Shown here piece after piece: positions 1 to 4,810 of a DNA stretch of 6,531 nt; the stretch's first letter is position 1, and every line of letters starts with the position of its first letter. The position numbers and the translations under genes are program-made. The notes under the pieces are model-generated. The model saw only the letters and a list, made by a program, of their open reading frames with translations, was not told where the DNA came from and searched no databases. Source of the stretch: an uncultured Caryophanales bacterium. GTDB taxonomy: Bacteria > Bacillota_I > Bacilli_A > RF39 > UBA660. The stretch lies in NCBI GenBank assembly GCA_946402785.1, contig CAMIXP010000075.1, forward strand, positions 1 through 6,531. The letters run 5' to 3'.

Positions 1-61
1 TATCGTTATTCCTTGAAAATACAATAAATATTTGAAAATTTGTTCTATTAATTTTCTTAAT

Positions 62-79
62 AATACTATTAATACTATT
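62..79. repeat. Two perfect tandem copies of a 9-nt AT-rich unit
   Basis: AATACTATT occurs twice back to back downstream of the yitT-family gene. It lies just downstream (minus sense) of a possible extended -10 at 78-86. It could be an operator for a gene beyond the left edge, or chance in AT-rich DNA. The repeat is certain; its function is not. Confidence 0.5.
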
Positions 80-86
80 TATACCA
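78..86 (-). promoter_or_regulatory. Possible extended -10 for a gene beyond the left edge
   Basis: On the minus strand the sequence reads TGGTATAAA, a TGn plus TATAAA extended -10. No good -35 is seen 16-18 nt upstream, where the sequence is only T-rich. It overlaps a 6-bp inverted repeat (81-86 with 96-101, ATACCA/TGGTAT). It would fire leftward out of the window, and the target gene is not visible. Confidence 0.3.
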
Positions 87-101
87 CATATTTGTTGGTA
101 T

Positions 102-130
102 AAAAAGATTTATTTTGATAATCTCTTTTT
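102..130 (-). terminator. Probable intrinsic terminator of the yitT-family gene
   Basis: In minus-strand RNA an A-rich 5' arm (AAAAAGA, 130-124) can pair with UCUUUUU (108-102). An inner UUAU/AUAA helix may close a 4-nt loop. The TAA stop (112-110) lies inside the hairpin. The stem is weak and AU-rich and the U-tract is its own 3' arm, so the call is moderate; the layout matches the terminators at 1034-1064 and 2288-2313. Confidence 0.5.
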
Positions 131-1009
131 AAAATCTCCATCTACTCCTACAAAATCATTTTTTACTAGGAATACATCTGGATGTTTGATTTCTAAGTAT
201 TTTTCTAATTTATGTAATTCATATCGAGAAAGTACAATATAGGTAATATAAGTCTTAGAATCATCATAGATTCCTTTTCCTTCCCAACAGGTTGCTCCTC
301 TATCTAAATCACTTTTAATAAAGTTTATGATATCGGTTGGTTTTTGTTTGGTAAAGATGGTTGCACAACTACTTACATTTTGATCATGTAATCGATCAAT
401 TGATAAGTTTTCAATGACGGAATACATAATGGAATAAATCATTGTAGATACTCCATATAAAATACCACTGATTCCAAATACAAAAGCATTAAATCCTAAA
501 GCAAAACGTCCTACACTAAACTTTGGATGCTTCTGCGTTAGGATGATTCCAATAATATCCGTTCCACCCGTAGATCCTGTTGAAGATAAAATATGAGCCA
601 TACCAATTCCTACAATGGTTCCTCCTAGTAATACATTGGTAAGTAAATCATTTACTAATGGCTTTTCTGGTATCGGAATGATATCTAATAAAATCGTTTG
701 CAATCCTACTGTGAATATGGTTCTTGCACAGAAACTTTTACTAATAGCAAAGTATGCTGTTACTAATAAGGGAATATTGATCATTAAATAAATAATACCT
801 GTTAAATAAATATTGCTTCCTGATAAATCATTGATAAAACGGTTAATTAACTGAGATAATCCTAAGATTCCTCCTGTATATAAATGATTGGGTTCAATGA
901 AGAAATTAATTCCAAAACAAAAGATGGTTAATCCAATTACATTTTTAATTAACTCTCTTAATTTCCATTTAAATATACTATGTAATTTTTCATTTATTTT
1001 TTTAATCAT
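110..1009 (-). CDS. YitT family membrane protein (YitT membrane domain plus DUF2179)
   Basis: A 299-residue integral membrane protein of the YitT family, common in Bacillota. The transport substrate is not established, so no specific role is assigned. The N-terminal two-thirds holds about five or six hydrophobic segments, including one near residues 24-40, the family-like TGGILG (45-50) and a Gly/Ser/Thr-rich STGGTD (146-151). From about residue 210 the cytoplasmic DUF2179 domain follows, with DRGAT (236-240) and a C-terminal FVGVDGDF. The length is normal for the family. The start was moved nine bases inward from a GTG at 1018 to the ATG at 1009, because AAGGTG (1021-1016) sits 6 nt before that ATG and the GTG is part of this ribosome binding site. 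The gene has its own promoter and terminator, so it is probably monocistronic. The family assignment is confident; several paralogues are usual, so no symbol is given. Confidence 0.93.
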   Translation of the reverse strand: MIKKINEKLHSIFKWKLRELIKNVIGLTIFCFGINFFIEPNHLYTGGILGLSQLINRFINDLSGSNIYLTGIIYLMINIPLLVTAYFAISKSFCARTIFTVGLQTILLDIIPIPEKPLVNDLLTNVLLGGTIVGIGMAHILSSTGSTGGTDIIGIILTQKHPKFSVGRFALGFNAFVFGISGILYGVSTMIYSIMYSVIENLSIDRLHDQNVSSCATIFTKQKPTDIINFIKSDLDRGATCWEGKGIYDDSKTYITYIVLSRYELHKLEKYLEIKHPDVFLVKNDFVGVDGDFKKRLSK

Positions 1010-1015
1010 AAACAA

Positions 1016-1021
1016 CACCTT
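1016..1021 (-). promoter_or_regulatory. Ribosome binding site that decides the yitT-family start
   Basis: AAGGTG lies 6 nt upstream of the ATG at 1009. It contains the GTG that would otherwise give a three-residue longer protein. The ATG is therefore the better start. Confidence 0.7.
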
Positions 1022-1025
1022 ATCG

Positions 1026-1053
1026 ATTATATCAAAAAAAGAATGTTTTTCAA
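1026..1053 (-). promoter_or_regulatory. Promoter of the yitT-family gene (extended -10)
   Basis: Minus strand: -35 TTGAAA (1053-1048), 16-nt spacer, -10 TATAAT (1031-1026) preceded by TG one base upstream (TGATATAAT, 1034-1026). The match to a housekeeping promoter is very good. The -35 lies in the loop and 3' arm of the upstream gene's terminator. The predicted start of transcription (about 1019) falls inside the ribosome binding site, so the leader would be only about 10 nt. Confidence 0.75.
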
Positions 1054-1064
1054 CACTCTTTTTT
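1034..1064 (-). terminator. Intrinsic terminator of the secreted-protein gene
   Basis: In minus-strand RNA, AAAAAAGA then UGUU-type arms form a 12-bp stem with one A-C mismatch (1064-1052 with 1047-1035) around a 4-nt loop, ending in seven U's. The TAA stop (1065-1063) begins in the 5' arm. It also hosts the -35 of the next gene. Confidence 0.75.
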
Positions 1065-2214
1065 ATTTTGATGGTTGTAATACAACACTATCTGTCCAAG
1101 ATGCATTGGAATTATCTAATAGATACATATCTCCCCAACTAGATACAATGATATCTCCATCCTCTTCTATATCGGTGATATACATATAGTGATCTCCAAA
1201 CTCTTTTTTTGCTTCTCCTACTTCTCCATCTTGATTTATAGGATATAATGTAAAGTTACCAGTTGCGATAATATCATCTACTTGATGATCTTTGTTTCCA
1301 AATTTTACACTTGTATTGATTGGTACTCCATGATTTGCTAAGAAGATATATAAATATCCATAGGTACCGTTTACTTCTATTCCAAAGTTTGTATATATAT
1401 TCTTGGCACGTTTATACTTTTCACTTAAGTAAGCAATTTTTCCTTCTCTTGCTTTTTCTTCTTTTTTCCAATTATCCCAATCTTCATCTGTCCAGTTAGA
1501 AGTATCTTGTTTGGATAATCTAGGAGCATCTTCTCTTATTAATTGGAAAAGACGATATTCTAATATATCTTTTTTCATAGAATCATTAATTGCTTTTCGA
1601 TCATCATTCGTAACTAAATGTAAGAAGTTAAAGAATTTTAACATCATTAATTCATAGTTAAAGTCAATTCCTTTATCTGTCATCGAATACATTGGGAATC
1701 CAAACTTTTCTTGGAATTCTTCTTCTTTTCCTTCAAATATGTGGAAAATAAAGTTTGCAGCTGCTGCATATCCACATCCACAATCATAGATAATATTAAA
1801 ATATTTCTCATAGAAGAACATTGCTTCTCCTTCTGATTTAAAACTATCTACTGGGTAGTACTTTTGCATTTCTTCCCAAATATAAGGATCTTGAATTAGT
1901 TCTTCAAATTTTCTTTTAAAGACTCTTTGGTTTGCGCCATACTGATGTGTCTTTGTATTTTCTTTATCAAAGATAGAGATTGGTTCATATTCTCCTGTTT
2001 CTGGATTTTTTCTTTGATAAATTGCTTCTCCTGTTTTACTTTTTCTTACAAGAATTAATTCTTCTCCATCCAAACTAGGTGCATAGCTTTTTTCTGATTC
2101 TTTTGCTGGATTCTCTTCTGCTTCTACTTTTCTTGGATGAAACAATAGACCTTGCGCAAATAACTGCATAACTGCTAATTGTACAGCTAAACCTTTTACT
2201 GTTCTACTTGCCAT
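1063..2214 (-). CDS. Probable secreted protein with a C39/papain-like cysteine peptidase signature
   Basis: A 383-residue protein of unknown function. Residues 1-34 look like a signal peptide: basic start (R4, K7), hydrophobic stretch about 8-25, and a plausible signal peptidase I site after VEA (30-32). A Lys/Glu-rich segment follows. YDCGCGYAAAANF (143-155) resembles the helix-capping Cys motif of C39-like and papain-like proteins, and DHYMYITDI (341-349) followed by VSSWG (357-361) resembles their His strand and the papain N-S-W-G turn. Candidate nucleophiles are C145 or C147, with H342 as general base. The usual Asn/Asp third residue appears to be Ser (S358), so activity is uncertain. The helical insert between the Cys and His parts (about 160-290) is large and has two Trp-rich acidic turns near 241-249. 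The start has a GGGG ribosome binding site 7 nt upstream. It is probably monocistronic, with a structured leader. Peptidase, amidase or inactive binding protein all remain possible. Confidence 0.7.
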   Translation of the reverse strand: MASRTVKGLAVQLAVMQLFAQGLLFHPRKVEAEENPAKESEKSYAPSLDGEELILVRKSKTGEAIYQRKNPETGEYEPISIFDKENTKTHQYGANQRVFKRKFEELIQDPYIWEEMQKYYPVDSFKSEGEAMFFYEKYFNIIYDCGCGYAAAANFIFHIFEGKEEEFQEKFGFPMYSMTDKGIDFNYELMMLKFFNFLHLVTNDDRKAINDSMKKDILEYRLFQLIREDAPRLSKQDTSNWTDEDWDNWKKEEKAREGKIAYLSEKYKRAKNIYTNFGIEVNGTYGYLYIFLANHGVPINTSVKFGNKDHQVDDIIATGNFTLYPINQDGEVGEAKKEFGDHYMYITDIEEDGDIIVSSWGDMYLLDNSNASWTDSVVLQPSK

Positions 2215-2243
2215 AACCTAACCCCATTTCATAACCGTTATGG
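2211..2243 (-). promoter_or_regulatory. Leader element able to pair with its own start codon region
   Basis: In minus-strand RNA, CCAUAAC (2243-2237) can pair either with the adjacent GUUAUG (2235-2230), forming a 13-nt palindrome, or perfectly over 7 bp with GUUAUGG (2217-2211), which contains the AUG start. The second pairing would enclose the GGGG ribosome binding site (2225-2222) in its loop. The complementarity is visible; a switch or a DNA operator role is inference. Confidence 0.35.
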
Positions 2244-2251
2244 TTTCTTTT

Positions 2252-2268
2252 GTGATTTGATAAATCAC
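2252..2268 (-). promoter_or_regulatory. Perfect 7-bp hairpin near the 5' end of the leader
   Basis: GTGATTT and AAATCAC flank a 3-nt centre (GAT on the plus strand). It lies within a couple of bases of the predicted transcription start (about 2270). It may be a 5' stabilising stem-loop, or a repressor operator in DNA form. There is no U-tract after it, so it is not a terminator. Confidence 0.4.
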
Positions 2269-2276
2269 TTTTTATA

Positions 2277-2305
2277 ATTAAAGATAGAAAAAAGTATGTT
2301 TTCCA
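2277..2305 (-). promoter_or_regulatory. Candidate promoter of the secreted-protein gene
   Basis: Minus strand: TGGAAA (2305-2300), 17-nt spacer, TTTAAT (2282-2277). The match is moderate (4/6 and 5/6). The -35 lies in the loop of the upstream terminator, as for the yitT-family gene. An alternative -10, TATAAA (2276-2271), has no partner -35. Confidence 0.4.
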
Positions 2306-2313
2306 TACTTTTT
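2288..2313 (-). terminator. Intrinsic terminator of the orphan gene
   Basis: A perfect 10-bp stem (AAAAAGTATG on the plus strand, 2289-2298, with CATACTTTTT, 2304-2313) around a 5-nt loop; minus-strand RNA ends in six U's. The stop TAA (2314-2312) forms the start of the stem. Confidence 0.8.
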
Positions 2314-3247
2314 ATTTGTGTGTTCCAATTTGTTCCATATAAGAACGAATATCTGTATCAAATGCTTCTTTTTCTTCTGGTGTTAACTTCATATTGCCAA
2401 TTGTATATTTTCTAAATTCTTCTGGTTTCATGTTTTTGAATTTCTTTTCTAGTGAAAATGCAAATCTATAGGCAGCTTCAATCAAGAATTTATTCTTATA
2501 TTGTCTTTTTGGAGATAACGCTGTGATGTCTCTTAATACTGCATCATGATTTTCATAGAAATCAAAACCGTAAGATACTTCTTCAATTCCATTTTCTCCG
2601 TAAGTTGAAATCATAGATAAACCATGTTTTCTGATAATATCGTCATTGCTTCCTTCTTCTGCAATTAATTCTTGTAAATTTTTTTCAGGTTTTTCCTTAT
2701 ATCCTTTTGCGCTTCTTATATCACTATCATATGGCATATTTAAACAAGTACTTTCAATGCTATCATAGAAAAGTCCTTTTGTAATAGCCATCTTTTTTGC
2801 TTCAGAATCACTTAGATAAGTAAAGTAAGCATAATATCCTTTTCTTACAAGAGTATTAATTCTTCTTAATAAATCGATGAATACTTCTTTTGCTCCGCCT
2901 AATTCATTTAACATAGGATTGTGATCTAAATCAGGATTCACAATCTTTCCATCTCTTGCCCATGCAATATATTTTTCAATGGAACGAGCGATTGCATAAC
3001 TTAAATGTCTTGCAAGTACTTTTAATTCTTCTTGTTTCCTTTGGCTATCTGGATTTGATCCAAATGTATTTTCTCCTTTTACAATTTCTCTTGCCCAGTC
3101 TGATAAAAAAGTTAGATTTCCGTTTTCCTTTACGGCATCTGTAATCGCATGTGCTTCTACGCATAGATCATTTACTTCATTTGCATTTTTAATTAAATAT
3201 GCTTGTAGTTCTTGATTCGTCATAGAAATCTCTGTTTTGTTACTCAT
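2312..3247 (-). CDS. Hypothetical protein, soluble and mostly helical
   Basis: I do not recognise this 311-residue protein. It has no signal peptide or membrane segment, is charged and looks largely alpha-helical, so it is probably cytoplasmic. Visible landmarks are a Glu/Ala-rich helical N-terminus (1-60), a central region with RHLSYAIARSIEKYIAWARDG (split as 80-89 and 90-100), Tyr-rich GYYAYFTYL (137-145), a single Cys (C168), a Tyr/Phe/Asp-rich strand-like YGFDFYE (226-232), and a Lys-rich helical C-terminus. No catalytic motif or repeat is apparent. The frame stays open 57 bases further upstream, but that start would lie over the promoter; GAGGGGG (3259-3253) ends 5 nt before the ATG at 3247, which fixes the start there. 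It appears to be transcribed alone from a strong promoter, so it may be well expressed. Confidence 0.85.
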   Translation of the reverse strand: MSNKTEISMTNQELQAYLIKNANEVNDLCVEAHAITDAVKENGNLTFLSDWAREIVKGENTFGSNPDSQRKQEELKVLARHLSYAIARSIEKYIAWARDGKIVNPDLDHNPMLNELGGAKEVFIDLLRRINTLVRKGYYAYFTYLSDSEAKKMAITKGLFYDSIESTCLNMPYDSDIRSAKGYKEKPEKNLQELIAEEGSNDDIIRKHGLSMISTYGENGIEEVSYGFDFYENHDAVLRDITALSPKRQYKNKFLIEAAYRFAFSLEKKFKNMKPEEFRKYTIGNMKLTPEEKEAFDTDIRSYMEQIGTHK

Positions 3248-3252
3248 AATAT

Positions 3253-3259
3253 CCCCCTC
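3253..3259 (-). promoter_or_regulatory. Ribosome binding site that decides the orphan gene's start
   Basis: GAGGGGG is 5 nt upstream of the ATG at 3247. It rules out the in-frame upstream ATG at 3304, which lies upstream of the promoter's -35. Confidence 0.8.
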
Positions 3260-3271
3260 AAAACGCCCTAT

Positions 3272-3300
3272 ATTATACAAAAAAAGACTTGAAAAGTCAA
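3272..3300 (-). promoter_or_regulatory. Strong promoter of the orphan gene
   Basis: Minus strand: -35 TTGACT (3300-3295), 17-nt spacer, perfect -10 TATAAT (3277-3272). The predicted start is about 3265-3266, giving an 18-nt leader that holds just the ribosome binding site. The -35 overlaps the 5' arm of the DAHP synthase terminator. Confidence 0.85.
3279..3298 (-). terminator. Short intrinsic terminator of the DAHP synthase gene
   Basis: In minus-strand RNA GACUU/AAGUC forms a 5-bp stem with a 3-nt loop (3298-3286), followed by seven U's (3285-3279). The stem is short, so termination may be partial. It lies 11 nt after the TAG stop and is superimposed on the next promoter. Confidence 0.55.
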
Positions 3301-3309
3301 TCATATCAA

Positions 3310-4020
3310 CTAATCAAGCTCTTTTAAAATACAATCTAATGTCTTCATATCAATAGTCTCATCTTTGTCACATAGACTTTGTTCTGGATGGGTATGTACT
3401 TCTAATAATAAGCCATCACATCCTGCGGCCAAAGATGCCTTTGCCATAGGTTCTACCATGTAAGCATGTCCACTTGCATGAGATGGATCTATCACAATCT
3501 TATAATCTGTATTTTTATGAATATAAGGGATTGCTTGAAGGTCTAGTGTATTTCTAGTTTCTGTTTCAAATGTTCTAATTCCTCTTTCACATAGAATAAT
3601 GTTCTTGTTTCCTTCTCTTTTAATATATTCTGCAGCACTTAACCACTCTTTATAGGTTGCAGAAAATGCTCTTTTTAATAATACAGGTGTTTTACATTTT
3701 CCTACTTCTTTTAATAATTCATAATTGTACATATTACGAGTACCAATTTGAATGATATCAATTTGATTCCCATACTTTTTAACTTGTTCAATCGAAGTAA
3801 GTTCTGTAACTATTTTCATTCCTAATTCTATTTTTACTTTTAAAAGCATTTCCATGCCTTCTTCTCTTAATCCTTGAAAAGAATCTGGAGATGTTCTCAT
3901 CTTAAAGGTACCTGCTCTTAAATATGTAATTCCTCTTTTTTTCAATTCTTTTGCAATTTCGTATATCTCTTCATATGTACCAAAGGTACATGGTCCTGCA
4001 ATGATCATTTTATCTTTCAC
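3310..4020 (-). CDS. 3-deoxy-7-phosphoheptulonate (DAHP) synthase, type I-beta, catalytic domain only
   Basis: Condenses phosphoenolpyruvate with erythrose 4-phosphate to DAHP, the first step of the shikimate pathway to aromatic amino acids, in the cytoplasm. The 236 residues make one TIM barrel with AGPC (8-11), RAGTFKMRTSP (35-45), QIGTRNMYNY (91-100), LLKRAF (114-119), CERGIRTFE (144-152), DPSHASG (178-184) and LEVHTHPE (206-213). The metal ligands C11, H181, E207 and probably D218 are all present. RNMYN and the lone barrel fit DAHP rather than KDO-8-phosphate synthase. There is no N-terminal ferredoxin-like domain and no chorismate mutase or ACT domain, so feedback control by such a domain is absent. 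The start is GTG at 4020: AGGAAG lies 7 nt upstream, while the ATG four codons later would be 19 nt away. No other aro gene is adjacent; it has its own promoter. Usual symbols are aroF or aroA(G)-like, but naming varies, so none is given. Confidence 0.95.
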   Translation of the reverse strand: MKDKMIIAGPCTFGTYEEIYEIAKELKKRGITYLRAGTFKMRTSPDSFQGLREEGMEMLLKVKIELGMKIVTELTSIEQVKKYGNQIDIIQIGTRNMYNYELLKEVGKCKTPVLLKRAFSATYKEWLSAAEYIKREGNKNIILCERGIRTFETETRNTLDLQAIPYIHKNTDYKIVIDPSHASGHAYMVEPMAKASLAAGCDGLLLEVHTHPEQSLCDKDETIDMKTLDCILKELD

Positions 4021-4027
4021 ACTACCA

Positions 4028-4033
4028 CTTCCT
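4028..4033 (-). promoter_or_regulatory. Ribosome binding site supporting the GTG start
   Basis: AGGAAG with a 7-nt gap to the GTG at 4020. The gap itself (GTGGTAGT including one overlapping base) repeats the 8 nt just before the diguanylate cyclase start. Confidence 0.7.
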
Positions 4034-4044
4034 AATCGATTGAT

Positions 4045-4053
4045 ATTATAACA
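4045..4053 (-). promoter_or_regulatory. Extended -10 promoter of the DAHP synthase gene
   Basis: Minus strand TGTTATAAT is a perfect TGn plus TATAAT. The -35 region falls in the T-tract and stop codon of the upstream terminator and matches poorly (TAGTCT at 4074-4069 with an 18-nt spacer is the best). The leader would be about 18 nt. Confidence 0.65.
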
Positions 4054-4061
4054 TATTTCCT

Positions 4062-4092
4062 AAAAAAAAGACTAACTATTAATAGCTGGTCT
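4062..4092 (-). terminator. Intrinsic terminator of the diguanylate cyclase gene, overlapping its coding end
   Basis: In minus-strand RNA AGAC...GUCU (4092-4089 with 4072-4069) and an inner AG-CUA/UAG-UU helix, with one C-A mismatch, form a stem with a UUAA loop, followed by eight U's (4069-4062). The last six codons and the TAG stop (4074-4072) are part of the stem. Confidence 0.7.
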
Positions 4093-4722
4093 TAAATCTT
4101 CTCTTCTTCTGTATTGATATGCTTTTTGTTTATCATAGTAAGATATTTGATTCTTACCATTTTCTTTTGATTCATACATTGCTTTATCAGCACACTCAAT
4201 GATGGATGCGAGAATTTCATCTCTATCTGCTAAAGTAGCAATTGTTTTTTCTCCTTCATTAAAAGCAATTCCAATACTCATTGTTATTTCTTTTCCTGGC
4301 AATTGAACTGATTTTCTTACTTCTTCTGCTATCTTTCTTATTCTTGCATCAATTACATTATGATTATCTGTTGTAAATAGAATTAAAAATTCATCTCCAC
4401 CAAAACGACAGCCAATATCTCCTACACGAATATTATCGGAAATAACTCTTGATACCGCTCTTAAAACATCGTCTCCTACAGAATGTCCAAATTGATCATT
4501 AAAGTCTTTAAAGTCATCTACATCACATAATACGGCTGTACCAACTTCTCTTACTTTCGATAAGATTTTTCTTGTATATAATCCCGTTAAATGATCAATT
4601 CTTGAATACTGTGCTAAATATAGTCTTTCTTTAATTAAACGATCAATTAAAGAATCTTCTTCTTTTCTCACATCTTGTAATCTGTAGATATAACTATCAT
4701 CGTCTATGTTCATTGCTTCCAT
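4072..4722 (-). CDS. Soluble GGDEF-domain diguanylate cyclase
   Basis: Makes cyclic di-GMP from two GTP, a second messenger for surface attachment, motility and related switches. Residues 1-40 are a short charged, probably coiled-coil helix of the kind that links GGDEF domains into dimers; there is no membrane segment and no recognisable sensor domain. The GGDEF domain spans about 41-197: HLTGLYTR (44-51), CDVDDFKDFNDQFGH (66-80) with metal ligand D67 and N75 for guanine, the intact signature GGDEF (108-112), and a late SIGIA (149-153) and ADKAMYESKENGKN (178-191). RVGD (99-102) lies five residues before the signature, the exact spacing of an RxxD inhibitory site, so product inhibition is expected. 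ATG at 4722 follows GGGGTGGTAGT. Own promoter and terminator. Family and likely activity are clear; the signal that controls it is not. Confidence 0.95.
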   Translation of the reverse strand: MEAMNIDDDSYIYRLQDVRKEEDSLIDRLIKERLYLAQYSRIDHLTGLYTRKILSKVREVGTAVLCDVDDFKDFNDQFGHSVGDDVLRAVSRVISDNIRVGDIGCRFGGDEFLILFTTDNHNVIDARIRKIAEEVRKSVQLPGKEITMSIGIAFNEGEKTIATLADRDEILASIIECADKAMYESKENGKNQISYYDKQKAYQYRRREDLRPAINS

Positions 4723-4746
4723 ACTACCACCCCAAAATTTCCTTTT

Positions 4747-4775
4747 ATTATAATGAAAAACTCCATAAAAGTCAA
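4747..4775 (-). promoter_or_regulatory. Strong promoter of the diguanylate cyclase gene
   Basis: Minus strand: TTGACT (4775-4770), 17-nt spacer, perfect TATAAT (4752-4747). Same boxes and spacing as the orphan-gene promoter at 3272-3300. Predicted start about 4740, leader about 18 nt. It begins 5 nt after the upstream terminator tail. Confidence 0.85.
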
Positions 4776-4780
4776 TTTAT

Positions 4781-4809
4781 AAAAATATCCACAAATCTTG
4801 TGGATATTT
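4781..4809 (-). terminator. Strong intrinsic terminator of the membrane-protein operon
   Basis: A perfect 12-bp inverted repeat (4783-4794 and 4798-4809) with a 3-nt loop, one base after the TAA stop. Minus-strand RNA ends in five U's. This is the most stable hairpin in the window. Confidence 0.85.
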
Positions 4810-4810
4810 C

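Noticed and set aside
888..1142. Open frame of 84 codons on the plus strand
   Set aside because: It runs antisense across the yitT-family start, its promoter and the upstream terminator. The composition is low-complexity Phe/Ile/Leu, and there is no ribosome binding site; it is a shadow of the minus-strand genes.
2956..3144. Open frame of 62 codons on the plus strand
   Set aside because: It lies wholly antisense inside the orphan gene and has no promoter or ribosome binding site of its own.
4783..4809. Paired DnaA-box-like sequences (ATATCCACA in inverted orientation)
   Set aside because: Each differs from TTATCCACA by one base, but they form the arms of a perfect terminator hairpin right after a stop codon. 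There is no box cluster, dnaA/dnaN gene or AT-rich unwinding element, so an origin is not supported.
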